Origin: Tessaracoccus massiliensis
Lineage (GTDB): Bacteria; Actinomycetota; Actinomycetes; Propionibacteriales; Propionibacteriaceae
Assembly: GCF_000826065.2 (NCBI RefSeq)
Contig: NZ_LN623540.1
Location: 191,448 to 255,447, forward strand
Direction: 5' to 3'
Length of the DNA: 64,000 bases
This document shows, in pieces, positions 47,286-56,014 of the stretch. Position 1 is the first letter of the stretch, and every line of letters begins with the position of its first letter. The position numbers and the translations under genes are program-made. The notes under the pieces are model-generated. The model did no database searches and had not been told where the DNA came from. It saw only the letters and a program-made list of their open reading frames with translations.

Positions 47286-48719
47286 GTGAACAGTTCTGCA
47301 TTCCCGGAAATCACCCCAGGCCCTGACATCGGCGGTGCGCTGTCGTCGACGAGGGCCTCGAAGGGCAAGGTCATCTCCTGGGCGCTGTGGGACTGGGGCA
47401 CCCAGCCGTTCGCCACCGTGATCACCACATTCGTGTTCGCCGTCTACCTCACCAGTTCGTCGTTCGGACCCAAGGACGAGGTGACGATGAAGCTGGCATG
47501 GGCCACGGGCCTGGCCGGCCTGTTCATCGCGCTGCTCGCCCCGGTGCTGGGGCAGGGCGCGGACCGCACCGGCAAGCGGATGTTCCACCTGCGCTGGCAG
47601 ACGTGGCTGCTGGCCGCCATCTGCGCCGCGATGTACTTCGTGGCGCCCGCCCCCGAGTACTTCCTGCTGGGCGCGCTGCTGCTGGGCGCCGGCAACGTCG
47701 TCTCCGAGATCGCCAACGTCAACTACTACGCGGCGATCGACCAGGTCTCGACGCCACGCAACGTGGGCCGTGTCTCCGGCCTGGGCTGGGGCCTGGGCTA
47801 CCTGGGTGGCATCGCGATCCTGCTGCTGATCATCGCCCTGATGGGGTCCGGCTTCGACGCGGACCAGGTGCGTCTGTCGATGATCCTGTGCGGCGTCTGG
47901 ACGCTGGTGTTCACCATCCCCATCTTCGTGGCGCTCAAGGACAAGCCGCCGACGGATCCGGGCCGGCAGCTCGGCATCGTCGGCTCCTACCGCGAGCTGT
48001 TCTCCTCCATCAAGCGGCTGTGGCGCACGGCCCCCAACACCCTGTTCTTCCTCATCGCGGCCGCCCTGTTCCGCGACGGCCTGGCCGGCGTGTTCGCCTT
48101 CGGCGGCGTGCTGGCAGCGGGCACGTTCGGGTTCGAGTTCAGCGAAGTGGTCATCTTCGGTGTGGCCGCCAACGTCGTGGCCGGCCTGGCGACGATGGCG
48201 TTCGGGCTGCTCGACGACAAGCTCGGCCCCAAGACCGTCATCGTCTTCTCGCTGGTGTGCCTGGTGCTGCTCGGCACCGGCGTGTTCATCTTCCACGACG
48301 GCGGCAAGCCCGTGTTCTGGGGCCTCGGGCTGGCGCTGTGCCTGTTCGTCGGCCCCGCCCAGTCGGCCAGCCGCTCCTTCCTCGCCCGCCTCATCCCGGA
48401 CGGTAAGAGCGGCGAGCTGTTCGGCCTGTACGCCACCACCGGGCGCGCCGTCAGCTTCCTCGCCCCCACGATGTTCGGAGCGATGATCTGGGTGGGCCTG
48501 CAGTTCACCGAGAAGCCGCCGGAGATGCTCGCCTGCGAGGCTGCGGCCACCACGCCGGAGGAGCTCGCCGCCTGCTCCGAGACCCTGGCCCAGCACTGGG
48601 GCATCCTCGGCGTCGTCGCGGTGCTGTTGATCGGCCTGATCGTTGCGCTCTTCGTCAAACAGCCACCGAAGGCGGACCTGCCGCCCGAAGACGAGTTCGC
48701 CGCCGCCCGCATCGGGTGA
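47286..48719 (+). CDS. MFS transporter, UMF1/Vps22-Atg22-like family
   Basis: A 477-residue transporter with 12 membrane segments. The N-terminal ISWALWDWGTQPFATVITTFVFAVYL is the typical W-D-W/A-xxPF signature of UMF1-family MFS proteins, and RVSGLGWGLGYLGG is the next block. Members are often linked to amino acid or nutrient efflux and are poorly defined; the substrate here is unknown. It is followed by a hairpin terminator. Confidence 0.87.
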   Translation: MNSSAFPEITPGPDIGGALSSTRASKGKVISWALWDWGTQPFATVITTFVFAVYLTSSSFGPKDEVTMKLAWATGLAGLFIALLAPVLGQGADRTGKRMFHLRWQTWLLAAICAAMYFVAPAPEYFLLGALLLGAGNVVSEIANVNYYAAIDQVSTPRNVGRVSGLGWGLGYLGGIAILLLIIALMGSGFDADQVRLSMILCGVWTLVFTIPIFVALKDKPPTDPGRQLGIVGSYRELFSSIKRLWRTAPNTLFFLIAAALFRDGLAGVFAFGGVLAAGTFGFEFSEVVIFGVAANVVAGLATMAFGLLDDKLGPKTVIVFSLVCLVLLGTGVFIFHDGGKPVFWGLGLALCLFVGPAQSASRSFLARLIPDGKSGELFGLYATTGRAVSFLAPTMFGAMIWVGLQFTEKPPEMLACEAAATTPEELAACSETLAQHWGILGVVAVLLIGLIVALFVKQPPKADLPPEDEFAAARIG

Positions 48720-48789
48720 CCTCTTCCAGCGGCTGCCGGCGCCGTCACCTCAGTCGCAGGCCGCGCCGGGCGCCACCCTTAACCGGAGC

Positions 48790-48811
48790 GGCCAGCCCTA
48801 CAGGGCTGGCC
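48790..48811 (+). terminator. Terminator of the UMF1-type transporter gene
   Basis: Perfect 10-nt arms GGCCAGCCCT (48790-48799) and AGGGCTGGCC (48802-48811) with a 2-nt spacer, 70 nt beyond the stop. Two further AGGGCTGGCG/AAGGCTGGCGG half-copies follow within 40 nt. Confidence 0.6.
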
Positions 48812-48862
48812 CCACCTGCTAGGGCTGGCGGCACGGAGTAAGGCTGGCGGCGTACACCCACG

Positions 48863-48868
48863 TATCCT
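48863..48868 (+). promoter_or_regulatory. -10 hexamer, putative leaderless promoter of the double hydrolase
   Basis: TATCCT ends 6 nt before ATG 48875 and 3 nt before GTG 48872. The spacing favours the ATG. Confidence 0.4.
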
Positions 48869-48874
48869 GGGGTG

Positions 48875-50485
48875 ATGCACCTGACGAGCACCTCGATCGA
48901 CATCGACGGCTTCCAGCTCCAGGCGCTGACCTCCGACGGCGACCCCGAGCGCACCTTCGTCCTCGTCCACGGCCTGGGGGTGGCGTCGAGCTACTTCCGC
49001 CCGTTGGCTGACGCGCTGGGCGACACGGGCCGCCTCGTTGCGCTCAACCTGCCCGGCTTCGGCCCCACCCCCTGCCCCGACGACTCGCTGCGCATCGGCG
49101 AGTTCGCCACGCTCGCCCGCCGCGCCGCGGCGGAGCTCGAGGTGGAGGACGCGGTGTGGATCGGGCATTCAATGGGCACCCAGGTGGTGGTCGAGGCCGA
49201 GGCGCAGCAGCGGGGGCTCATGTCGCGGATGGTGCTGCTGGCGCCCGTCGTCGATTCCCGCGCCCGACGCGCGAGCACCGTCGTGCGCCAGTTCGTGCAG
49301 TCGGCGGTGAAGGAATCGGTGCCCTCAGCTGTGGCGTCGGTGCGGGCCTTCGCGAGTTGCGGGCCGCGGTGGATGTACGAGGTCTTCCCCTCCATGCTGC
49401 ACTACCCCATCGAGGACCGCATCAGCCTGACCAACGTCGAGACCCTCATCGTGGCCGGCGAGGACGACCTGATGGCGCCGCGCGAGTGGTTGGAGGAACT
49501 CGCGGAGCGCGCGGGCGGACGCGCCCAGGTCGCCGTCGTGCCGGGGTCGCACCAGGCCATGCACTCCCACGCGGAGGAGGTCGCCCGGCTGATCGTCGAG
49601 CCGCTGGATTCGTCCCCTGAGCCAGCCGTCCGCGGCTGGTCGAAGGGCGCCGCACCCCCGGCTCAGGAGACAACCGAACGCATGGACGGCGGCGACGGCA
49701 CCATGCCGGAGTCTGGCTTCGGGGTGGCAGACCGGCACGAGCCTGAGCTTGCGCCGACGGCGAACGCGTGGACGGTGCTGCGCAACCCCCGCTCGGTGCG
49801 GGTCGCGGCCGGCGACTGGGCCGTCGCGTTCCGGGACCAGTTCTCCTCCCTACGCCCCCGCCGCACCTCCGCCGTGCCGAACGATGGCGACTGCGCCGGC
49901 CCACCCGTCGTGATCATCCCCGGCATCCTCGAGAACGCCCGCTATCTTGCGCCGATGTCGCAGTGGCTGGCCGCGCGGGGCCACACGGTGCATCAACTCC
50001 CGGCGCTGGGGTGGAACCTGCGGGGCCTGATGAAATCGGTCGACAAGGGCTTCGAGGCTCTCGAGACGCTCGGCGTGGAGGATGCCGTGATCGTCGCGCA
50101 CTCCAAGGGTGGCCTGATCGGCAAGGCCATGCTGCTCGACCCCAGGGCCGACGGCGTGCTCACCGGCCTCATCGCCGTGGCGACCCCGTTCAACGGGTCC
50201 ACCCTCTGGGACCGGGCCCAGCGCACGTTGCTGCTGCGTCGCTCCCCGCTGGGGATGTTCCACCCGGCGCACCCCGAACTCGCCACGCTGATCGCCGAGC
50301 GGGAGGTCAACCGTCGGATCGTGTCGCTGTCGCCGGCGTTCGATCAGATGATCCCCGGCGGCTCACACCTCGACGGCGCCACCAACGAGACCCTGGAGGT
50401 GGAGGGCCACTTCCGGGCGGTCAGCGACGAATCCGCCTGGGAGGTCATCCACCGGCACGTCGACGCCCTCGGCGACTCCCGCTGA
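48875..50485 (+). CDS. Fused double alpha/beta-hydrolase
   Basis: A 536-residue protein made of two hydrolase domains in one frame. Domain 1 (about 1-245) has the oxyanion loop LVHGLGVASS, nucleophile elbow GHSMG, acid in AGEDDLMAP and histidine in GSHQAMH. Domain 2 (about 300-536) has VIIPGILENARYL, nucleophile elbow AHSKGG, ATPFNGSTLWD typical of lipase or PGAP1-like enzymes, and a late GHF histidine. The linker (about 246-300) is low-complexity and its DNA contains a CCAGCCG...CGGCTGGTCGAAGGG palindrome that is intergenic elsewhere. Substrates are unknown; esters or lipids are likely. The fusion could have arisen by read-through of a repeat between two genes. Confidence 0.78.
   Translation: MHLTSTSIDIDGFQLQALTSDGDPERTFVLVHGLGVASSYFRPLADALGDTGRLVALNLPGFGPTPCPDDSLRIGEFATLARRAAAELEVEDAVWIGHSMGTQVVVEAEAQQRGLMSRMVLLAPVVDSRARRASTVVRQFVQSAVKESVPSAVASVRAFASCGPRWMYEVFPSMLHYPIEDRISLTNVETLIVAGEDDLMAPREWLEELAERAGGRAQVAVVPGSHQAMHSHAEEVARLIVEPLDSSPEPAVRGWSKGAAPPAQETTERMDGGDGTMPESGFGVADRHEPELAPTANAWTVLRNPRSVRVAAGDWAVAFRDQFSSLRPRRTSAVPNDGDCAGPPVVIIPGILENARYLAPMSQWLAARGHTVHQLPALGWNLRGLMKSVDKGFEALETLGVEDAVIVAHSKGGLIGKAMLLDPRADGVLTGLIAVATPFNGSTLWDRAQRTLLLRRSPLGMFHPAHPELATLIAEREVNRRIVSLSPAFDQMIPGGSHLDGATNETLEVEGHFRAVSDESAWEVIHRHVDALGDSR
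49618..49650 (+). repeat. Palindromic repeat inside the coding linker of the double hydrolase
   Basis: CTGAGCCAGCCGTCCGCGG, then CTGGTCGAAGGGCG, encodes EPAVRGWSKG. The CCAGCCG/CGGCTGG arms and the GGCTGGTCGAAGGGCG core match the hairpin after agpS (13404-13435). Confidence 0.55.
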
Positions 50486-50498
50486 CGTAATCCAGGCT

Positions 50499-51698
50499 CT
50501 AGGAAGCGGGCGCGGGCTCGGCCCCCTCCGGTTGGTAGACGCACGTCGGGTCTGAGGCCAGGGGGTCGCCGAGCATCGCGTGGGCCCGGGCGCGGGAGCC
50601 GCCGCAGATCCAGTTGAACTCGCAGATCCCGCACTTGCCGGAGTACGACGACGGGTCGCGCAGCGCCTTCATCATGGGCGCCTCGGCGTAGATCTCGTGG
50701 AACGGCTTGTCCTTGACCGAGCCGCAGTTGTAGGGCAGGAAGCCCGACGGGTAGACGTCGCCGATGTGATCGACGAACGCGAACCCGCGGCCGCTGTTGA
50801 CGCCGATCGGTGGCCGCGGTGGGCGACGCTCGGTCACGCTGCCCAGCAGCCGCTCCGTCTCCTCGGTGAGCCAGGCGTGCAGCGGGCCGCGCTCCGGCAT
50901 GGGCTCCCCGGCGGCGCGGGCGTCGTCGCGCTGGATGGCGACCCGACGGTAGTTCGGCGCCTCGGTGACCTTGATGGCGATGCGGTCGGAGACATCGTGC
51001 AGCCAGTGCAGCACGTCCTCCATCTCCTCCGGGTCGAGGGGTTCCAGGTTGGAGCCGCGGCCCATCGGCACGAGGAACAGCAGGTACCACATGTGCGCCT
51101 GCATCTGCATGGCGGTGGCCAGCAGTTGCGGAAGTTCGCGCAGGTTGTTGCGGCAGATCGTGGTGTTGACCTGGAAGCGGAAACCGTGTTCCACCACGAG
51201 CTTCGCGGCCTCCATGGTGTCGTCGAAGGTGCCCTCGATGCCGCGGAAGGAATCGTGCGTCTCTGCGGTGGCGCCGTCGAGCGAGAGCGAGAAGGCCTTC
51301 ACTCCGGCCTCGCGGACGGCGGCGAGCCGCTCGTCGGTCAGCAGCGGGGTGACCGACGGCGACAGCGCGATCGGCAGGCCGATGGAGGTGCCGTAGGCGA
51401 TGAGCTCCTCGAGGTCATCGCGCTCGAACGCGTCGCCGCCGGAGAGGATGACGATGGGGCGCGGGGTGCCGTAGGCGGCGAAGTCGTCGAGCAGCGCCTT
51501 GCCCTCTTCGGTGGTGAGCTGGCGCGGATCGGCCTTGGTGAAGGCATCGGCGCGGCAGTGCTTGCAGGCCAGCTGGCAGGCCCGGGTGACCTCCCACACC
51601 AGCACGTGCGGCCGCTCGCCGGCATCGTGGTGGAGCGTGCGGACCACGCCCTTGGACTGCGGCTGGTGCATGGCGTGCGGGTGCATGGGATGCGACAT
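50499..51698 (-). CDS. Radical SAM/SPASM protein, TIGR04053-like (NirJ/AhbD relative)
   Basis: A 399-residue radical SAM enzyme. The cluster motif is CxxxCxxC (C41, C45, C48 in TRACQLACKHCRA), followed by LSGGDAFERDDLEELI, SLSLDGAT and, at the C-terminus, an SPASM-type cluster region KCGICEFNWICGGSRARAHA. The pattern is that of TIGR04053-type proteins, relatives of haem-modifying NirJ/AhbD; no peptide precursor gene is adjacent, so a haem or other cofactor role is more likely than peptide modification. The long frame has several upstream ATGs; ATG 51698 is chosen since TAGGAT stands 7 nt before it on the minus strand. The N-terminus is His-rich. Confidence 0.85.
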   Translation of the reverse strand: MSHPMHPHAMHQPQSKGVVRTLHHDAGERPHVLVWEVTRACQLACKHCRADAFTKADPRQLTTEEGKALLDDFAAYGTPRPIVILSGGDAFERDDLEELIAYGTSIGLPIALSPSVTPLLTDERLAAVREAGVKAFSLSLDGATAETHDSFRGIEGTFDDTMEAAKLVVEHGFRFQVNTTICRNNLRELPQLLATAMQMQAHMWYLLFLVPMGRGSNLEPLDPEEMEDVLHWLHDVSDRIAIKVTEAPNYRRVAIQRDDARAAGEPMPERGPLHAWLTEETERLLGSVTERRPPRPPIGVNSGRGFAFVDHIGDVYPSGFLPYNCGSVKDKPFHEIYAEAPMMKALRDPSSYSGKCGICEFNWICGGSRARAHAMLGDPLASDPTCVYQPEGAEPAPAS

Positions 51699-51705
51699 GA
51701 CCGAC

Positions 51706-51711
51706 ATCCTA
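51706..51711 (-). promoter_or_regulatory. -10 hexamer, putative leaderless promoter of the radical SAM gene
   Basis: TAGGAT on the minus strand, 7 nt before the ATG at 51698. It decides between several in-frame ATGs. Confidence 0.42.
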
Positions 51712-51930
51712 CAAGAAGTAGTAGAAAGGTGGCTCTTCCCAATTGACGGTGTAGCTCCGGATGACCCACACGGCACTGCGCCATCCAACTACACCCCCAC
51801 CTGGGCAGAGCCAGAAGAGTCCGGGGTGGGGATTCGGCTGCGCCGTGCATTCGGGGCGTGCAGGTTGTGGTCGGGCGGCCCAACCGTCGCGCGGGTCGGT
51901 AGGCTGAGGGCAATCTGAGAAAGATAAGGG

Positions 51931-52917
51931 GTGGCCGTGAAGGACATCGTCGTTTTCTCCGGGTCAGCGCATTCTGAGCTGGCCGACGAGATCTGCAACC
52001 ATCTTCGGATCCGGCGTTCCGGGGTGAAGATCTCCCGCTTCAGTAACGACTGCCTCCAAGCCCAACTGCTGGCCAACTGCCGCCTGCGCGACGTCTACAT
52101 CGTCCAGCCCCTCGTCCCGCCCACGCAGGAACACCTCATGGAGTTGCTGCTGATGGTCGACGCGGCCCGCGGGGCCTCCGCCCGCCAGATCACCGCAGTG
52201 ATGCCCCACTACGCCTACGCCCGCTCAGACAAGAAGGACGCCTCCCGCATCTCCATCGGTGGCCGCCTCGTGGCGGACCTGCTGACCACAGCGGGGGTCG
52301 ACCGGGTGCTCACCATGGCACTGCACGCCCCGCAGGTGCACGGCTTCTTCTCCGTGCCGGTGGACCATCTCACTGCCCTCGGCGTGATCGCCGATCACTA
52401 CCGCGAAAAGGACCTCACCAACTGCGTGGTCGTCTCGCCTGATCTCGGCAACGCGAAGCAGGCCACGCTGCTGTCGCGGCTGCTGAACCTCCCCGTCGCC
52501 GCCGGCTCCAAGCAGCGGATGGCCGACGACAAGGTGGTCATCGACGCCATCGTCGGCGACGTCGCCGGCAAGCGCGCCATCGTGCTGGACGACGAGATCG
52601 CCACCGGTGGTTCCATCATCGAGATCGTGCAGCGGCTGCAGGATTTCGGGGCGGCCGAGGTGAGCGTCGCCTGCACGCACGGGCTGTTCACCGGCAACGC
52701 CGTGGAGAAACTGATGAGCGTCGACGCGATCAAGGAGGTCGTCTCCACCAACACGGTGCCCGCCCCGGCGAACTTCCCCGGCCTGACGTGCCTGAGTGTG
52801 GCGCAACTGTTCGCCAGCGCGATCGACCGGATCCACAACGGCCGCTCCGTCTCGAAGCTGTTCAATGACGTCGACCCGTCGCACGCTCCCCCGCCGGCCC
52901 CCGAGGGTCTGTTCTGA
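51931..52917 (+). CDS. Divergent ribose-phosphate pyrophosphokinase (PRPP synthetase-like)
   Basis: A 328-residue protein with the two-domain PRPP-synthetase fold: FSGSAHSELADEI at the N-terminus, PHYAYARSDKKD, HAPQVHGFF, VVSPDLGNAKQA and the PRPP loop VLDDEIATGGSI. Several normally invariant positions differ: TMALHA replaces xxDLHA (Asp to Ala), SPDLGN replaces SPDxGG, and the flexible-loop region reads GSKQR rather than DKRR. It may be a second, specialised PRPP synthetase or a regulatory homologue. AAGGG precedes the GTG. Confidence 0.82.
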   Translation: MAVKDIVVFSGSAHSELADEICNHLRIRRSGVKISRFSNDCLQAQLLANCRLRDVYIVQPLVPPTQEHLMELLLMVDAARGASARQITAVMPHYAYARSDKKDASRISIGGRLVADLLTTAGVDRVLTMALHAPQVHGFFSVPVDHLTALGVIADHYREKDLTNCVVVSPDLGNAKQATLLSRLLNLPVAAGSKQRMADDKVVIDAIVGDVAGKRAIVLDDEIATGGSIIEIVQRLQDFGAAEVSVACTHGLFTGNAVEKLMSVDAIKEVVSTNTVPAPANFPGLTCLSVAQLFASAIDRIHNGRSVSKLFNDVDPSHAPPPAPEGLF

Positions 52918-52940
52918 CCGCTCCCGCGCGGGGGGTTCTC

Positions 52941-53022
52941 CGTGAGCAATTGGATGGGGTCACGGAGCGACACGCCGGGAAAACGGGCTCGCCGGGCCCA
53001 CGACCCTATCCAATTGCTCACG
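52941..53022. repeat. Palindromic repeat, family B copy 2
   Basis: 21-nt arms (52941-52961 and 53002-53022) with one G-T mispair, carrying the GTGAGCAATTGGAT core of the copy at 29424. The right arm reaches into the downstream minus-strand gene and supplies its TGA stop (53018-53020). Confidence 0.75.
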
Positions 53023-53839
53023 GGCGACGGCCGCGGTAGCGCTCCAGCACCTCGCGCCAACTGGGCACGACGACGCCCTGCTCGGCCATGAGGCGACGCA
53101 GCTTGCGGCGGCTCAGCAGGATCCCCGTGATGCCCACCAGGAAGAACGGCGCCTGCAGCGCCCACGCCAGCCGCAGGTGCTCGGGTGTGTAGTCCCCACC
53201 GCCCGCGATCCAGTCGAGGAACACTCCCATCAGCAGGATCAGCAGCGTGCCGCCGGCGAAGGCGCCGGTGATCACGATGCCGTTGGCGGCGCCGAGCCGG
53301 GCCGAGGGCAGCGCGGTGCGCGGGAAGTCGAAGCCGATGCCGGTGCCCGGCCCACCGACGGCGAGCACGATCACCAGGAGGAACAGCAGCACCGCGGGTG
53401 CCCGGCCGGGCCACAGCAGGACGGCGGCCCACACCACGATGAGGCTCCAGATCACGATGAGCGCCAGCGTGCTGCGTCGAAGGGGATGGCGGGCGGTGAG
53501 CGCGCCGATGACGGGCCCGGCGAACATCGCGGCCACCGACAACATGGTGAACAGGCCCGATGCCTCAAGCTGGCTGAGCCCCTGCGCGACGATGAGGTAC
53601 GGCATGCCCCACATGAACAGGAAGGCGTTCATGGAGAAGCCGGAGGTGAAGTGCACCCAGAAGCCCAGCTGCGTCGCGGGGTGCTTCGTGACGCCGACGA
53701 TCCGGCCGGGGATCTCGCGCAGCGGGTCGGCGACGGTGCCCGGGTCGACGCCGGGTGGGGCGTTGCGGACCCACCCGAGGATCGCCACCACGGCGACGAG
53801 GCTCACCTTTGCCGCAATCGCGTTCACGTCAGGAAACAC
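53018..53839 (-). pseudogene. Truncated MFS transporter (C-terminal half only)
   Basis: A 273-codon frame encoding six membrane segments preceded by a loop (PLREIPGRIVGVTKHPATQLGF), the pattern of segments 7-12 of a major facilitator protein. The N-terminal half is missing: the frame begins with the end of one helix at a GTG, and the 115 bp before the divergent rocD remnant cannot hold it. The stop codon lies in a dispersed palindrome. Deletion of the 5' half together with its promoter is likely. Substrate unknown. Confidence 0.7.
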
Positions 53840-53954
53840 AGGGTGAGAATGGGTGGGAGGCGTGCCCGTGTCGCATCTTCCCCGCCCGCAGCGGGTCGAA
53901 CTTCCGCCGGGCCCGTAGGACAGCGTCCGCCTGGTCCTCGGGAGGAGTCAACCC

Positions 53955-54746
53955 ATGTCAGCCCCCACCACCCACCGCGCCGATCCCTCGGCGCCCGTCC
54001 ACGCCGAGCCACACGTCGCGCAGAACTATGCTCCGCTGCCCGTCACGATCGCATCTGCGGAGGGTGCGTGGGCGACCGACGTCGAGGGTAGGCGCTACCT
54101 CGACCTCCTCGCGGCCTACTCCGCGGTGAACTTCGGCCACCGGCATCCCGCGCTCCTCGAGGCGGCAGCCGAGCAGCTGGGCCAGGTCACCCTCACCAGC
54201 CGCGCCTTCATGAACGACCGCCTCGAGCCGTTCGCCGCGGCGCTCGCCCAGCTCTGCGGCAAGGACCTGGTGCTGCCGATGAACACCGGGGCCGAGGCCG
54301 TCGAGACCGGCATCAAGGTGGCGCGCGCCACCGGAGGGCTGTCTCAGGCGGATCCGCCAGCTCTGCGATGAGCGCAACGTGCTGTTGATCGCGGATGAGA
54401 TCCAGTCAGGGCTGGGGCGCGTCGGCCGCACCTTCGCCTGTGACCGGGAGGACGTCGTCCCCGATCTGTATCTGCTGGGCAAGGCGCTCGGCGGCGGCAT
54501 CATGCCTGTCTCTGCGGTTGTCGGCGATCGCGAGGTGCTCGGGGTCATCCACCCTGGCGAGCACGGCTCAACCTTCGGCGGCAACCCGCTGGCCGCTGCC
54601 GTCGGCCTCCGCGTGGTGGAACTGCTCGGAACCGGCGAGTTCCAGGAGCGGGCGTCGACATCGCCCCGCCGCTGGTGATCACCGAAGAGGAAGTGGAGTG
54701 GGCCTTGGAACAGCTACGTCTGGCATTGGCGGCTCGTCCCACTTGA
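53955..54746 (+). pseudogene. rocD: Ornithine aminotransferase gene with two internal deletions
   Basis: Three pieces of one PLP aminotransferase lie in successive frames. Piece 1 (53955 to about 54330) runs from [11 protein letters not shown] through [11 protein letters not shown] to [16 protein letters not shown]. Piece 2 (about 54345-54650) resumes at [22 protein letters not shown] and includes LLGKALGGG with the PLP lysine and FGGNPLAAAVGL. Piece 3 (about 54657-54746) is the C-terminal GVDIAPPLVITEEEVEWALEQL. Compared with a family length near 400, about 140 residues are lost at two junctions, each shifting the frame. GGGAGGAG precedes the ATG. The enzyme would convert ornithine and 2-oxoacid to glutamate semialdehyde; the copy here cannot be active. 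Confidence 0.85.
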
Positions 54747-54776
54747 GGGTGACCACGCCGCCTCCTCGCCAACGGC

Positions 54777-54855
54777 GAATTCTCCCCACCTGAGTTACTG
54801 CTCCTCGCCGGCGACGCATCACAGGCGAGAATAAACAGCGGGGCACGGAGAATTC
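54777..54855. repeat. Weak inverted repeat downstream of rocD remnant
   Basis: GAATTCTCC (54777-54785) and GGAGAATTC (54847-54855) form 9-nt arms with 61 nt between. It may be a relic of the palindrome type at 28929. Confidence 0.3.
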
Positions 54856-54899
54856 TCCATTGGCACGGAGCGCTGAACGTTGGCGGGGGGAGGGTCGCC

Positions 54900-55952
54900 T
54901 CAGCCCATCGTCGCCGTGTCGATCACGTAGCGGTAGCGGACCTTGGAGCCGACGACGTTGTCGTAGGCCTCGTTGATCTGGTCAGCCCCGATGATCTCGA
55001 CGATGGGGCGGATGGCGTTGTCGGCGCAGAAGTCGAGCATCTCCTGAGTCTCACGGATGCCGCCGATGTTGGCGCCGGCGAGCGCCTTGTTGCCGTTGAT
55101 CAGGCGACCCAGGTTGACGCTGGCCGAACCACTCTCGGGCAGGCCCAGGTTGATCACGACGCCGTAGGGCTTGAGCAGCGCCAGCAGGGTGTCGGGCTCC
55201 ACGCCGTCGGAGATGGTGCACAGGATGATGTCGAACGAGGCGCGCAGGCCCTTCATGGCGTCGGCGTCCTGGGTGGAGACGTAATCCGACGCGCCCAGCT
55301 TCATGCCGTCGTCGCGCTTGGCGAGCGTGCGGCCCAGCACGGTGACTTCGGCGCCCATCGCGGCGGCGAACTGCACGCCCACGTGGCCCAGGCCGCCGAG
55401 CCCGACGACCGCGACGCGCTTGCCCGGGCCCGCACCCCAGTGCTTGAGCGGGCTGTAGGTGGTGATGCCGGCGCACATCAGCGGCGCGGCGTGCTCGAGG
55501 GAGATCTCGTCCGGCACCCGCATGAGGTAGTCCTGCTCCACGGTGATGCCCTGCGAGTAGCCGCCGGCGGTGGGTTCGCCGTCGCGGCCGATGGAGTTGT
55601 AGGTGCCGACGGTACCGGGGCGGCCGGTGCAGAAATGCTCGTCGCCCGCCTTGCACATCTCGCACTCGCGGCAGGAATCGACGAAACAGCCGACGCCCAC
55701 GCGGTCTCCGGCCTTGAACTGTGTGACCTCTGAGCCCACCTCGGTGACGACTCCGGCGATCTCATGCCCGGCGACGAGCGGGTACAGCGTCTCGCCCCAT
55801 TCGCCGCGGGCGGTGTGGATGTCCGAGTGGCAGATGCCGGCGTAGGCGATCTCGAAGTACACCTCGGTGGGGCCAGGCTCGCGGCGCGTGATGGTGGTCT
55901 TCTCGTAGCGTCCGGTGGGCGAATCGATGGCGTAGGCGTTGACCTCAGGCAT
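54900..55952 (-). CDS. Zinc-dependent NAD(P) alcohol dehydrogenase (YahK/AdhC-like)
   Basis: A 350-residue medium-chain dehydrogenase. Catalytic zinc ligands C41 in GICHSD and H63-E64 in AGHEIAG; structural zinc cysteines C94, C97, C100 and C108; cofactor loop VVGLGGLGHVGVQFA. The pattern (ICHSDxHxxxGEWG, GYSQGITV) is that of broad-range NADPH aldehyde reductases such as YahK. It is intact and monocistronic between decayed genes. Start is set by homology. Confidence 0.92.
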   Translation of the reverse strand: MPEVNAYAIDSPTGRYEKTTITRREPGPTEVYFEIAYAGICHSDIHTARGEWGETLYPLVAGHEIAGVVTEVGSEVTQFKAGDRVGVGCFVDSCRECEMCKAGDEHFCTGRPGTVGTYNSIGRDGEPTAGGYSQGITVEQDYLMRVPDEISLEHAAPLMCAGITTYSPLKHWGAGPGKRVAVVGLGGLGHVGVQFAAAMGAEVTVLGRTLAKRDDGMKLGASDYVSTQDADAMKGLRASFDIILCTISDGVEPDTLLALLKPYGVVINLGLPESGSASVNLGRLINGNKALAGANIGGIRETQEMLDFCADNAIRPIVEIIGADQINEAYDNVVGSKVRYRYVIDTATMG

Positions 55953-56014
55953 GGTGCTTCACTTTCTCAACGGCGGGGCCCCCAGCCTACTGCTCCGGGA
56001 GCATGAGCCCTCGC

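Noticed and set aside
50499-51698. Radical SAM/SPASM gene as part of a modified-peptide (RiPP) cluster
   Set aside because: No small precursor gene, transporter or RRE-like gene lies beside it; neighbours are a hydrolase and a PRPP synthetase homologue.
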